A stretch of 64,000 bases of DNA from Kingdonia uniflora (GCA_014058105.1 JACGCM010001655.1:2356001-2420000); one strand, 5' to 3'. Counted from the first letter of the stretch, positions 1 through 10,676 are shown. Notes: generated from the letters alone by a model not told the origin. A program made the numbers and translations.

Positions 1-317
1 ACTTACTATTATCATTTCGTGCTTAATCAAGCTCCCTAAATATTATATTTTGAGCTTTATATTTACATCTGATAAGCTCGATTCATTTACGAGGTAAAAT
101 AAGGTATGTTATACCACCAACTATTCCCTCTCATAGTATGTACATCTCGATGACATGTCAACCATTTCTTCCTTTTACTAGTAAGAAGCAAACAAGATAT
201 TCTTTTATTACGCTCGATTTTTATCTAACAAGCTGGTTTCAGGACTATTCCTACAGCGTTACTTTACAATTACATAATCAATCTCTTCGAAGCTCGATAT
301 TACAAATACTTTCTCAA

Positions 318-794
318 TCACGAGGACAGGTCTCTAGTTCTTTTATCGTTGCTAAGATACTCCTGATCCTCCATAGAAACCTCCACCACAGATCGCAAAG
401 TACAAGAATGTAACAGGTCAGAAACCTTTTTCCCCTTCATTCCCGTGCAGGAAGAATTAAAAGAAAGCGATGGCACCGAGAGAGGCGATACATCTTCCAC
501 CTCTACCACCGCCGTCTCTTCCTCCTTATCCACACTAACCCAGAGTTCATGGAAGTTGAAAAGGACTCCTACCTTAGAAACTGGAACATCAGTAGAGACC
601 AGGGATTTTGCATCACATACACCCCGACCGCTAAAACGGACGCTACATAATACCCAGAAATATTTTAAACAACACTCCTTCAAGAAAACAACAAAGGGAG
701 TCTCCCTACTCTGATAACCACAAAACCATATCCAGAATCCCTCCATGATAAAAGATAACTAGGTATGATACAGTTGATTCCTCATCTTAACCAT
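318..794 (-). pseudogene. aORFy copy 1 (small antisense gene of E1)
   Basis: Function is unknown. From an ATG at 794 the frame starts MVKMRNQLYHT, has one TAG, then is open for 142 codons from a second Met to 318. The start (MVK) and an MEGFWIWFCGYQS segment match the position and pattern of MKKFKLRYFCDQS in the copy near 10.3 kb. The tail is acidic and Ser/Pro-rich (KEEETAVVEVEDVSPLSVPS), like the tail seen there. It lies on the strand opposite to the element's own transcript, about 340 bp before the 3' LTR, with a TATA box 117 bp upstream. The homology is weak residue by residue. Position, promoter and start context carry the call. Confidence 0.5.
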
Positions 795-910
795 GATTTT
801 ACAAAGATATGCTTCTAAAAAACTCATATTTTTTTCGCACTCTACAAAACAGGCATGTTTGTTTTTCTCTGCAGCAAAATGTATTGCAGGTTATTCGGCA
901 ATCAAATCCA

Positions 911-920
911 CTATTTATAG
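911..920 (-). promoter_or_regulatory. TATA box of aORFy copy 1
   Basis: Reads CTATAAATAG on the minus strand, about 117 bp before the ATG at 794. It matches the plant TATAAATA consensus and the TATA boxes before every other aORFy copy. Confidence 0.55.
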
Positions 921-1120
921 CAATACCGTATTTAATGCATGTTCTTTCCCCAAACAGTCATCCGCTCAGGAAAACTAACAGTCCGCCCATGACACTCACG
1001 CGTCATAATGGCAACCCACTCTTCAATACAGACGTTCCATTTTTTAGGCGTTGCTTATGTCATTACAAGGTCCGCATTTTAGGGTTTTTTCTCAACTAAA
1101 GCCACATGTGACTTCAGTTG

Positions 1121-1131
1121 CGAGGGAGCGA
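1121..1131 (+). other. Polypurine tract of E1
   Basis: CGAGGGAGCGA immediately precedes the TG of the LTR at 1133. The equivalent tract at 10665-10675 is CAAGGAGGCGA. Primes plus-strand DNA synthesis in LTR elements and marks this LTR as a 3' LTR. Confidence 0.65.
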
Positions 1132-1132
1132 T

Positions 1133-1714
1133 TGTAGGGACCTATCCCTCGGGCTAAGCACACTCGATCTCATCTGTACCTCGATCTCTATAAGACTCAA
1201 TCTTATCCAGTACCAGACTCACACAGTTACAAACACGTTAACAGTTACACATCAACCACGAACTCAAGCAGAACGTGGATTATCCACAACAGATGTAAAC
1301 AGAACAGATCAACATACACCTATCTTCCACGAGCTAACAGTTATACACTCAACTGCCTATGACTCCCACTTTCAGGAAAACGTGTTCGAGCACGATGTTA
1401 AGCTGAGAGCAGGGTCTATAAAAGGGTAGAGCTCTTAGGAAAAAAGGCGAGGAGGGATATACATATAATTTTCTGATATCTAGCTGTTCGAGCATTAGAT
1501 TAACTCTTGTAATCAGATTTTCCCACTCTCTCAAGCAATAATACTACTTTCACAAAATCCTTCACTCGAGGTCACGGTTTTTACCTATTCACAGGTTTTC
1601 CACGCTAAATCCCCTGTATTAAGTGTTAGCCCTTATTTAATTCTTGGCATAGTAGTTCTTGGTGTAAGGATCGATTTCAAGCCAGTTCGAGCTTTAGGAA
1701 ATCTAGTCCCTACG
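1133..1714 (+). repeat. LTR family A, 3' LTR of E1
   Basis: Starts TGTAGGGACCTATCCC and ends near CTAGTCCCTAC(G/A). Shares its start, its length of about 500-600 bp, a TATA box (GTCTATAAAAGGG near 1425) and many internal blocks with the LTRs at 10677, 15532 and 60709. Minus-strand relatives are at 16927 and 18732. The last base appears mutated (CA to CG). Confidence 0.8.
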
Positions 1715-1929
1715 CAACCGGCTGTACCCCATTCCTCTTCGCCTATGGCAACAAATTTTTCATTCCAATAGAATATTATCATCCAGTCAGAGAATACGAG
1801 CAAACTGACAAAGAAAAGAAGTTCCAATTGTCCTGCAGCATCAATTAGATTGATGAAACTAGTGTAAAACTAGCTTTCATCTCTCAATATGTCTGCGATA
1901 GATACTTTTTCAGGTTACATATAATACCA
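1715..1929. other. Unassigned spacer
   Basis: About 215 bp between the E1 LTR and the stop codon of the next antisense gene. Just after the LTR, CAACCGGCTGTACCCC faintly resembles a decayed primer site, but this LTR follows a polypurine tract, so I do not call one. No gene is seen. Confidence 0.4.
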
Positions 1930-4515
1930 CTACAAAGGATTCTTTTTTTCTGTTGGGAGGTCAGCTACGCTTTCCCCTAAAATAGGAGGACGATCAGCCA
2001 TAAATTCTCGAGCTCGAGCAGTCACAATAAGCCTACCTTACTCTACCAATTCAGCAGGTCGAGAACCTAACTCCATTTCTATGGAGTTCATACAGTTTCC
2101 TCGATCAATATCAGCTCTACAAATGTATCCTCTGTCCGACAAATAGTCGTGCAAGGTATTCCTCTCTAACTTGAGCCTTCAAATCTCTTCAACAATATAG
2201 GTAATCACTGTCATTAACATCTCTGAGCGCGATGCCCCTGGCATAACCATCTTAGCAAAATTCTTTCTTGTCGTTTGAAGGTACTCTTTCAACCTCTTGT
2301 ACCGTGCATCTTTCCATTCCATTTAGCTATCTACACGAGACATAAATTCAAAGTTCTCTTTCGCCTTCTCATCAGCTTTAGCTGATTCAGCTTAGTTCTT
2401 CACCACATGAGCATAAAGTTCCTCAAACTCCTTATCTAAATTTTCCCCAACTGGAAATTTCTTTAACAGTTCATCTTTTTTCTTTATCAAAATCACTTTA
2501 CCTCTGATAACCCGCTCAAACTCTTGTTCCCTGGCAATAGCAGCGTCCAACTTACTTTAGCACACCCTTAACCGCTCATTTCCTTTTTGTAAGTGACCTT
2601 GAGTTTGACCTACATTTCCCTCCAGCTTTCTGATTCGAGCTGATAGGCTAACCACATCCCCTTGAACAATAAAAACCCTAGCATCACCCTTATTTTTCCT
2701 CGAGCGCTCCCCAACCTTGGCAGTTTAAGCGCACAAATTGGCCTAAGCGGTCTTCAATTGTACCACCCACTCATTCAACTCATCACATTTCCTTTATACC
2801 AACTGAAACTCTATATCTTTAGCAGGCAAAGCTACAATCAATTGCTTAACTGCAATTTCTGAGTTAGATAGGCCATCTCGAGCTCTCTTCAGCTCACTTT
2901 CTTTCTCAACCATTTTCTTCTTCAATCGCTCTAATTCACTTTTGGTACTCACTAGATCAGCTCAAGTCTATTATTGTTCTTTTATTTTGCTGATAATTTG
3001 GTCCTTCAAAATGGCCGCAAAATGGCGTAACTCTTTTTCTAAAGCTTTTAATGCCTGAATACGGTATCGAGCCATGTCTGCCTCCCTACTCTTTACCATC
3101 AGCACATCATTATGGCTTTTGATTTTCGTTGCTTCTACCTTCGTCTCCGCGAGATCTTTTTGCCCTTTACTAATTTTGATATCCTTTTCCTCAATCTTCT
3201 GAGTAAGGTCATCAACGGTTTGAGTTGCCTCAACGAACTTGAAATGTACCTTTACATGTTGATCTTTCATATCTTCATTTACCTCTCTCATTCTATCAAA
3301 CTCCACCGCAAACTCTTGGTTACATTAGTGTGCCTCTTTTTCACTCAAACGAGCTGACTCCAATTTGACCTACGCATCACAGATACAATATATCAAGTTC
3401 AATTCAGGAAACTCACTCAAATCATGCATCTTATTTCTAACAAAATTTCTATTTTTTGACATCAACTGTGTAAAACTACTTCTAAACTTAAGGTCGAAGT
3501 ATGATCTTAATTTGATGAACAATAACATATACTTCTAATTACAAGGTACACATTCTCTACATTCTAACTTTTTTAACACTTTGATATTATCTATATACAT
3601 TTGAGTGCGATTTCCCCTAAACTATTAGCAAGTTTTTAGTCTGTCTCTACACTTTAATTTTTACTTTGAAGCTCTAAAGTAATGAAGCATACAAGTTAAA
3701 TATTTCTTTCTCTTTTCTAACCTCTAGCTCCGCTTGCGAAGACAATAGGGATACTGGGGAATCTTTCTCCTTAATGAGCTCATTCACTCATTCATTATTC
3801 TAAGGCGCATGTCCTTAAGTTCTTACAACAAGGTTTATAAGCACATCTTAGCCTACAGAAGTCTGTCCAACAAACAATGTTTTATTAAATTATAATATTT
3901 CAAACCCTTCATAATCACACAATCATAAAGTCGACATTCTACTCTACCTTCTTGTTCCCTTCCTCTAGATACTCATTGTCATCCTCTTAGTTGTCTCGCA
4001 CCGCTTGGGGAGAGATACCATCAAACCCGTCTACGACTCCCACCACGACATCTTCCGCCTCATCATCTTCCTCCTCCACAACATAGGTGTCCGCCATAAT
4101 GTCATTCACCTTAGTTTTGGAGTACCCCATTTTTAGGACGTGGTGCCTATGTCTATCACGCTGGATTACCACCTCCCCCAAATTCTTTCCTATTTCCGCT
4201 ATCAGCTCGTTGATCTCCATTTCTTGAGAAGCCTTCAAGGAGTCCAGTCGCATCCCCTCCTTAACCAAGTCAGCTTGAGAATGAGCTAACTTCTTATCGA
4301 GCTCCGCCTCCCCCTTCTCAAGCTCGGCTTTCTCCTCCTCCACCCCAAGGTAGATCCTCTTCATCAAACGAGCAGCCTACAAAAATATAACAAGCATCGG
4401 CCACAATGTTAGCTCGAATCATCATACAAAATTCAGCATATGCTCAAATCATCAAACTTACCATTTTACTCATTTCCTCCTCACCATTGCAAACTCCAAG
4501 CTTCGCCCTATCCTC
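1930..4515 (-). pseudogene. aORF1 of E0, C-terminal half (coiled-coil antisense gene)
   Basis: Large antisense gene of a Tat-type element, interrupted at 4515 by an LTR. Reading leftwards: an exon end (GEEEMSKM), an intron at 4377-4461, a charged coiled-coil exon (EEEKAELEKGEAELDKKL, then MGYSKTKVNDIM and an acidic stretch to about 3950), a second coiled-coil block near 3620-3880 (NELIKEKDSPVSLLSSQAEL), and a long third exon from 3369. The third exon stays in one frame to a TAG at 1930-1932, ending ESVADLPTEKKNPL. About ten stops break it. They are mostly TAA or TAG where Gln would fit. Coiled coils dominate; no enzyme motif is visible. A structural or scaffold role is possible but only inferred. 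Confidence 0.7.
4377..4461 (-). other. Intron 2 of aORF1 (E0 copy)
   Basis: On the minus strand the exon ends AGTAAAATG, followed by GTAAGTTTGATG and ending TATATTTTTGTAG before GCTGCTCG. That is an 85-bp canonical GT-AG intron. The donor AAAATG/GTAAGTTTG is also present in the E2 copy (6416). A related GTAAGTTTG donor stands at about 11322 in E3. Confidence 0.7.
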
Positions 4516-5212
4516 TATAGTATCCTACTTGCAGCCTTCCAGTACTAGTTAAATAGTTGGAAGCTACATCGAAGCCTACAAGAAACTCAAAGCCCAGCAA
4601 GTCAACATCAAAATTCCACGATGCCTTCCGAGATTAATCAAATACTCGAGCACTCAAATAAGTCATCGAAGTAAGTCGAAGCCAGAACCAAAGACAGTCG
4701 GTCAACATTAACTCCAGAATGACTTCGACTATGGTAATGCATGATTGAAGGCAAACACACCTGATAGCCAGCTTACCAAAAGAATAGTAGAAACAAGCTG
4801 CCAGACAGCTACAGTGTTAGAACCAACTTATCGAACAGGAGAGCTACCCTAAGAGGTATACATGTAATCTGACCTTACATGGTAACTCGCCCCTTTTCTA
4901 TCTCCTATAAATGAAAGAGAGGGAACACTGTCAAAGGGTTAGAAAAACTCCACCAAAAACCCTCCTAACACTACCTTCGGATACCCTGTACCTCCTCTTA
5001 ACTCGAACTGTCATCTAACCCAACATATATATAATCTTCTATTCAAATCCTTGCTAGAAGTCATGGAGAACCCAATTCATGGACTCCGCGCAAGTATGCT
5101 AGCGCATTAAACTAGTTTTGTATAGTCTTATATATTTGCCAAAACCCCTAGCCAAAGGTAACCTTCAAGGTGTAAGAGCTAAGTTTCCCCTCTACAAAAC
5201 CAGGCCACTACA
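4516..5212 (+). repeat. LTR family B, 5' LTR of EB
   Basis: Closely resembles 63327-64000 over its whole length. Shared blocks include CTCAAAGCCCAGCAAGTCAA, the TATA region CCTATAAATGAAAGAG near 4905, and GTTAGAAAAACTCCACC. It starts TATAGTA rather than TGTAGTA, as does the copy at 63327, and ends GGCCACTACA. A primer site follows directly, so this is a 5' LTR. It breaks aORF1 of E0 inside an exon. Confidence 0.85.
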
Positions 5213-5230
5213 TTTGGCGCCATCTCTGCT
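5213..5230 (+). other. Primer-binding site of EB
   Basis: TTTGGCGCCATCTCTGC directly after the LTR. The TGGCGCC core is complementary to a tRNA 3' end. The same kind of site follows the LTRs at 22579, 29612 and 61282. I do not assign the tRNA. Confidence 0.75.
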
Positions 5231-5279
5231 ATACCCACCCTGTCCAATCCCTTTTCCTTTTCCCCTATAGCCATTCTCA

Positions 5280-5423
5280 ATGTCCCCCACCCTTTATTCA
5301 ACCTCTGCCATCGTCAGAAACTCCACCGATGGCATCGCCGCCCAACCCGCCATCATTAGCCAACAATTCTCTCAAGCTGAGAAGCGCCATACAAATCAGT
5401 TACGTATTGAGTGTGAAGAACAA
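5280..5423 (+). pseudogene. gag N-terminus of EB, truncated
   Basis: An ATG 67 bp after the LTR opens MSPTLYSTSAIVRNSTDG and continues AAQPAIISQQFSQAEKRH. The EC gag at 22644 starts MAPTLYSTSAIVGSS. The ED gag at 29698 has SQQVAQAEERHQNQL at the matching place. This is the helical N-terminal segment of Gag, which forms the particle. The frame ends abruptly near 5423, where the sequence jumps to antisense coiled-coil DNA. The rest of gag and all of pol are missing here. Confidence 0.75.
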
Positions 5424-7764
5424 AAAAATTTATCTTATTTCTAACAAAAATTTATTTTTTGACATCTACTGTGTGAAACTGCTTCTAAACTTAAGGTCAA
5501 AGTCTGATCCCAATTTGATGAACAAAAATATGCACTTCCAATTCCAAGGTACACATTCTTTATATTCTAACTTTTTCAACACTTTAATATTATCTATACA
5601 CAATTGAGCACCATTGCCCCTAAACTGTTAGCAAGTTTTTGGTCTGTCTCTACGCTCTAATTTTCACTTTGTAGCTCAAGAGTAATGAAGCATACAAGTC
5701 AAATATTTCTTGCTCTTTTCTAACCTGTAGCTTCGCTTGCGAAGTCAACAAAGACGTTGAGACATCTTTCTCCTTAGTAAGCTCATTCCCTAATTCTTTT
5801 ATTCTGAGGCGCATATCCTTACATTCCTATAAGCAAGGGTTACAAACATAACTCAGCCTATAAAAATTTATTTTACATTGATCCATACAGTTATAATTCA
5901 TAAAGCCCTCATAATCACACAACCAAATAGTCAACAAGTCTACTCTACCTTCTCATTCACATTCTCTGGGTTGACATTATGATCCCCTTCGTTCTCTCAT
6001 ACGGTCTGGGGCAAAAATCCATTCAACCCCCTCCCAACGCTAGCTTCATCATTCTCAACCTCCTATTCTTTAACATAGGTATCCTCTATAATGTCATTCA
6101 CCTCAGTTTTGGAGTACCCCATTTTCAAAAGGTGGCGCCCAAGTCTATCACGCTGGATTACCAACTCCTCCATATTCTTCCCGACTTCCACTGTGAGCTC
6201 GTATATCTCCAACTCTTGCGCAGCCTTCACAAAGTCTAGTCACTTCCCTTCCCTAGCCAATTCAGTTTTTAAACGAACTTCCTTCCTCTTGAGTCCAGCC
6301 TTGCCCTTCTCGAGCTCGGCTTTCTCCTCCTCCATAAAGCAACACAGTCATCGACCACACTTTTTAGCTTGAACTACAAAATAGAATTCATAAGATATTC
6401 AAATAATCAAACTTACCATTTTGCTCATCTCCTCCTCACCTTTGTGAGTTGCAAGCCTTGCCCTATCCTTTGCCGCTTTCAACTCATTTCCCTCACTAGG
6501 TCAATTCACTGCAACCTTCATCCCTATCAGTTTAGAAGATGGATCTACCCTTCTCTTCAACACCTTCCCCTTGACCTCATCACTCCCTATGGTACCAATG
6601 GCCGATCCACGCTGCAACATCCCCTTCTTCTGAAATACCTGAGCTAGCTTGCTCGACATGGTAGACTTTGGTAAATCTTCAAAATCTACTCCTGAGGCCT
6701 TTGGCATAACCACTCGTCTCTTTATATTAGCTCTCCTCTTCTTGTTGCCACCAATACCCGTCATTAGCCTCATTCCTTGAGACTTTTGAACTTTCTCGGG
6801 CTTGCTATTAGCCCGCTTCTTTCTACTAATGTCAAGTTCTTTTAGTACAGACTTGAGCTCGACCCCTTCTTAAGCAACAATATCTAACAGGGACTTCTTC
6901 CCCTTTACCTTCGATGAAGGACCTATAAAACAACAACGCAATATCAATAATACAGCAACATTCAATTTTAACATTTTAATATTATACGTTATTATACTTA
7001 CTTTGCTTCACAGTTCTACACTGAGGTTCCATAGTTTCTTCATCATCTCTTTGAAGGCAATCACCCTTCACTCATATCATATAATTGTTCCACATTTGAC
7101 TTGCTAAATTCAGATTGAAGAAAAGAGGTAGAGTCAAACTCGCAAAAAAGTATGATCCTCCACATGCAGAATAGTTTTTCACGCCATAAAACTGTAAGAC
7201 GTCATCAAAAGATATCCTCCTCTCAACCTCGTTCTCTACCCACAGCTTATTCAAAAACTTACAGACATTTATTACCTCCCACATATTCCCGTTCAACTGA
7301 GCAGGACATACCCTAATAATATTCATAATCCCTTTCATAAGATTGCAAAGGGGCAGACTCAGCCCGTACTCTAATTGAGATAAGTAACATAGAAAACCCT
7401 ATTTCAGGTCGCCTTGGACATTTCTATCATAATATTCCAAGGAGATCGATTCGTCTAACCCCCTATCTAATTTCTCCTTCTCTAAATCAGCCAACAAAAT
7501 GAAATGTTCTTCCCCAGATCCTGTCATACAACTTCTAAATTACCTACCAGCATGTTTTACAAAATTTCCCCATCTTCCCCATACAAGGGCTTTGGCTTTA
7601 CAAAACTCTCTAAACACATCAGAGTTTGGAGAATAAGATACCAATTCTCCCTGAAAATCTGGAAATTGAACAACTTCTACTCTATCTACCTTATCGGATG
7701 TTACACTTTCAGACTCAGCAAAACGACTGGAGGTTGAGGTCTTAATAACAGGTGAACTCTCCAT
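5424..7764 (-). pseudogene. aORF1 of E2 (Transposase_28-like plus coiled coil)
   Basis: Best N-terminal copy in the left part of the window. It starts MESSPVIKTSTSSRFAES at 7764. The first coding exon holds YGLSLPLCNLMKGIMNIIRV, then CPAQLNGNMWEVINVCKFLN and FYGVKNYSACGGSYFFAS. This pattern recalls the Pfam domain Transposase_28 ('putative gypsy type transposon'), known from antisense ORFs of Tat elements. That assignment is from memory of the family. After the intron at 6923-7001 comes a basic exon (KSVLKELDISRKKRANSK, GNKKRRANIKRRVVMPKASG) that could be a nuclear-localisation region, then a coiled coil (EEEKAELEKGKAGLKRKEVR) and a second coiled block to about 5600. Several stops and an internal deletion that removes the intron 2 acceptor make it a pseudogene. 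The third coiled-coil exon is absent. Confidence 0.75.
6923..7001 (-). other. Intron 1 of aORF1 (E2 copy)
   Basis: On the minus strand GAAGCAAA is followed by GTAAGTATAATAACG, and the intron ends TTGTTTTATAG before GTCCTTCATCG: 79 bp, AT-rich, GT-AG. Introns at the same place occur in ED (37787-37863), in E3 (donor at 11957) and in EM (acceptor at 53795). Confidence 0.75.
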
Positions 7765-8713
7765 ATCAACTACAACTCTACAAATAAGTACACACAACAC
7801 TTCATAATCGGCCTACATAAAATTCCAGGTATTCTATCATTATTTTTACATATACATCCCACAGATATGTATATCATTCATATCTCTTTTTACGAATATA
7901 TCTACCAGAGTTTTATAGGTCGCTATAAATAGTAATTTTTAGATTTGAATACTACAAAAATATAGTTCACTTTCAAAAGAAACACATTCACAGTTTCACA
8001 AATCGTCTACTAACCTTCAATGTCAAAATATGAATCTGACGTAGTACCAAATCATTTCCTTACAATGCTTCTATATAACCACCTTCATGACTCAGTCTCT
8101 GCAACTCTCTCTCTCGCTTTGATTGTTGATCACTCTCGATTAATTTCTGACAAAATTATCTACTATTTTTTATTTTTCCTCTCTCACTGCACTTCAAGTT
8201 TTTAGAAGTTTATAAACGTTTGAATGAAGAAGATGAAGCATTATTTATATTATCTCTCTCTAACTGTTGGCAGTTATTGGGCCTCGCACGAGCCGCCCTC
8301 GGTTTTGGAACTAAGGCATCTCTTTAAAAATTAATGTCAGACATCTTGCACCTTGTCGGTGAAAAAACCTTCCCATCATTGCCCCCTGCCCTATATTTTA
8401 ATATATTTTCATCTCTCTTTCCCAAATCTTCCTCTGACCTCCCCACACTCATGATGACTCAATACTTACACACAATCAAACTATCCCTGTAATTATACCA
8501 GAGATAAAATCAAAGCTGCCTACTTTTTCTATTTTCTACTTCTTCTACTTATAGAAGTACTGACATCATTTCCAAAGCTCTCTACATTTTAAAAATTTTA
8601 AATTTATTTTTTCTAACAGTCACAAACAGTATTTGCAACAAAAGAGGACAGATTCAAACATCATTCTCATTATATTTCTTTGAAAGTTATTCAAACTGAT
8701 ACAATTTACTCCC
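7765..8713 (-). promoter_or_regulatory. 5' leader and promoter region of E2 aORF1
   Basis: Holds no protein-coding gene. The minus strand has a TATA box at 8241-8250 (ATATAAATAA). Before it is a block conserved in E3 (13440-13600) and EM (21392-21545), with GAGGGCGGCT and GAGGCCCAATAACTGCC. Downstream of the TATA box, TTGACATTGAAG followed by GTTAG near 8018 aligns with TGACGTTGAAG/GTTAGG in E3, suggesting a leader intron. This argues that the antisense gene was transcribed from its own promoter. Confidence 0.6.
8241..8250 (-). promoter_or_regulatory. TATA box of aORF1 (E2)
   Basis: ATATAAATAA on the minus strand, aligned with TTTATAAATAG at 13424-13434 (E3) and GTATAAAG at 21542-21549 (EM) within a conserved promoter block. 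Confidence 0.6.
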
Positions 8714-9067
8714 TCATATATAATTATACCTAAAACATCCCAGATGTCCTGGGGAGTTACACCTGATAAGTTTGCCTCCAGTAATTCTCACATCTTCCAA
8801 CTCGATCTCTTCTTCAGCAATTAATCTTATAGCCTCTCCTCAAGTTAAAGGCTCTACAATTTCTTCCCGAAATAGCTCCTCGTAGAAGCGATGTCCTAAC
8901 TCAAGTTCCCTACCCATCCAGTATAAACCATCAAACTGATACTCTGTCACAGGCAAGCCAGCATCATAATTCAACATGCCAAAAATGTACTCCCGCACTT
9001 TAGCTATCTTTATCGCCAACCGTCCCTCAGCAGCATAACGAATTATCTCAGATCGAGTCTACACCAT
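8714..9067 (-). pseudogene. aORFx copy (E2), 117-aa antisense protein
   Basis: Unknown family. One frame runs from ATG at 9067 to a TGA at 8714, 118 codons including the stop. It has TAG at codon 3 and one further TGA. Features: EGRLAIKIAKVRE, then FGMLNYDAGLPV, an EYQFDGL segment, an acidic middle, and LGCFRYNYI at the end. The E3 copy (EGRLTIKVAEVRE, LFGLLDYDA, LGCFRGNYL) and the EM copy (GRIAIKEVELYE, YQ-like LQFEGL, SFKCNYF) align without a single gap and have identical length. No membrane segment or known motif is seen. It sits between aORF1 and aORFy on the antisense strand with a TATA box just upstream. Conservation of frame and length says it was once a translated gene. Confidence 0.75.
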
Positions 9068-9100
9068 TTCTATTTTCTTCTACCTATTTAAAGCTCATTT

Positions 9101-9114
9101 CCCCCTATTTATGC
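9101..9114 (-). promoter_or_regulatory. TATA box of aORFx (E2)
   Basis: GCATAAATAGGGGG on the minus strand, 34-47 bp before the ATG, followed by AAATGA. E3 has TTTAAATAAGGGGAAAATGA at the same place. The short distance means a very short leader or a start further in. Confidence 0.5.
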
Positions 9115-9889
9115 AATTTTCTAAATTACTTCAAATACCCCACAATTCGTATTTATATTCTATTCTTTCACAATAGAAAGCCCTAGTATTTTGAGTAAAA
9201 TTATTTGAATTTATCTATCCACATCGACCTCATTGAATTCGGCCTACTAATCTTGTACTTATTTTATCTAAATCTAATATTTCAGAGCAACCTCCCTGAG
9301 CTCGAATTTATAATTCATGTATATTCTAAGTCTTCTACAGTTATCTCCCCCAAATAATCCTAAGTTATTTAGTTTGAAACAAATTCTTACACATATTTTA
9401 TGTTATAAATACATATTTATAGCTCGATTGCTATAATATAATTTATATATCCAATCTTATATATTACATTTTATTCTCTCTTCGTAAATCTTCAAATTAC
9501 TCATAGCTCAATTTTAATCACAAGAGTTATTCTATATATCAACACAGAGCTTGAATAACCAATTTTTATTGAACTGGAATATGAATTACAGGCACTTTAC
9601 AGATAACAAGTTTTTTATGTACTTTATAGATAACAAGTCTTTTAGGTACTTTATAGATAACAAGTCTTTCATGCACTCTAAAACTACAAATCCATCAGCT
9701 CATCTAAATTTAGTGATGTTTCACTCCAAGAATCTTTTGAAGTAAAGAAAGCATTATAAGTTACCAGACGTCCTTCTCCCTTCACACCATAGTACTCTAA
9801 CCAAAAAATGGGTTTAGAGGAAGTCTGGACATGAAAGCAGAAAGAGTCAGTGCTTGAACCAACTCTTCAAATAGAAGGTCTTCTTAGAG
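9115..9889. other. Spacer between antisense genes of E2
   Basis: AT-rich, no gene seen. Around 9590-9680 a near-perfect 27-bp motif (TATAGATAACAAGT...TAGGTACTT) is repeated about three times, giving the repetitive peptide DNKFFMYFIDNKSFRYFIDN on the plus strand. I read this as a local tandem duplication, not a gene. Confidence 0.45.
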
Positions 9890-10339
9890 CCAAGACACGA
9901 TGATGGTGCAGAAGCAGACTTCTATTCTCTGCCTCCCTTCTCCACTACCACCGTCGCTTCCTCTATAACCACCACCTCAGCAGAGTTGGATTAGATAAAG
10001 AAGGCCCGACCTTAAAATCCAAACCTACACAAAATATTGGTGCAACTTCCCCACAGTTACGTCAACCGACCCATCTGTCTCCTCATCCTTGTCTTTCTCA
10101 AGGATGCGTAGACACCTTCAACGTTGCTCGCCTGTTAAGACAACGTAAGGAAATCTCTACATACAGTAAAAATCTTCTTCAGCTTCAACCACTTCTTCTT
10201 CCAACATATCCTGATACGTCGGTAGAACGGGAATGAGAGTGAGCATCTCCACGGACTGATCACAGAAATATCTCAACTTAAACTTTTTCATCTCAACAGA
10301 AACTCTTTCTTTGTAAACCATTTTCTGAGTCTTCACCAT
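9890..10339 (-). pseudogene. aORFy copy (E2)
   Basis: Starts MVKTQKMVYKERVSVEMK at 10339 and contains KKFKLRYFCDQS, PVLPTYQDM and EVVEAEEDFYCM, then a TAG at 10157-10159. Related sequence goes on past the stop in the same frame (RFPYVVLTGEQ, then a charged segment) and, after a frame change, ends in an acidic tail (SNSAEVVVIEEATVVVEKGG) like the one in E1. The E3 and EM copies also stop at or within one codon of this position. No known domain is recognised. A short secreted or membrane protein is not supported, since there is no signal peptide. It lies 340 bp before the 3' LTR with a strong TATA box. Confidence 0.7.
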
Positions 10340-10407
10340 TGTCAATCTAGACTTCCAAAAAATTTTGCAACAAACAGCGTACTTTGCCAAGATCCACGGC
10401 ACATGCA

Positions 10408-10418
10408 CTATTTATATA
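10408..10418 (-). promoter_or_regulatory. TATA box of aORFy (E2)
   Basis: TATATAAATAG on the minus strand, 69 bp before the ATG at 10339: a near-ideal plant TATA box at a normal distance. Confidence 0.65.
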
Positions 10419-10664
10419 ACCCAAGTATTTAATATGCAGGTACATTTCCCAAGCGTCGTTATTCAAAACAAAGAAAACTCTTAAAGCCCAAGCGTCGCAT
10501 ACATCAATATTCCCATTATCATTCAATGCAAAAACATTCCCCCATAAAAATATACACATTTTCCATACAGTCAAATCCACATTAATATATCCTTTCTTTT
10601 CAACTTTCACAACCTATATTGCCACAGATTCTTTCTCAACCAAAGCCACTCGTTACTTCAGTTG

Positions 10665-10675
10665 CAAGGAGGCGA
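10665..10675 (+). other. Polypurine tract of E2
   Basis: CAAGGAGGCGA directly before the TG of the LTR at 10677. Confidence 0.65.
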
Positions 10676-10676
10676 T

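Larger units (their letters stand above)
1..1714 (+). mobile_element. E1: 3' end of a Tat-lineage Ty3/gypsy element
   Basis: Internal 3' region and 3' LTR of an LTR retrotransposon that enters from beyond the left edge. The order is an antisense gene at 318-794, a purine-rich tract at 1121-1131, and an LTR beginning TGTAGGGACC at 1133. This is the same order seen at 10157-11276 and 14730-16036. No gag-pol sequence of this element lies in the window. The right flank (from 1715) runs into the C-terminal end of another element's antisense gene, so E1 appears nested in an older element. Confidence 0.8.

Noticed and set aside
9551..9745. Small repetitive protein (DNKFFMYFIDNKSFRYFIDNKSF)
   Set aside because: Made by a short local tandem duplication. 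No start context or homologue in the E3 and EM spacers.
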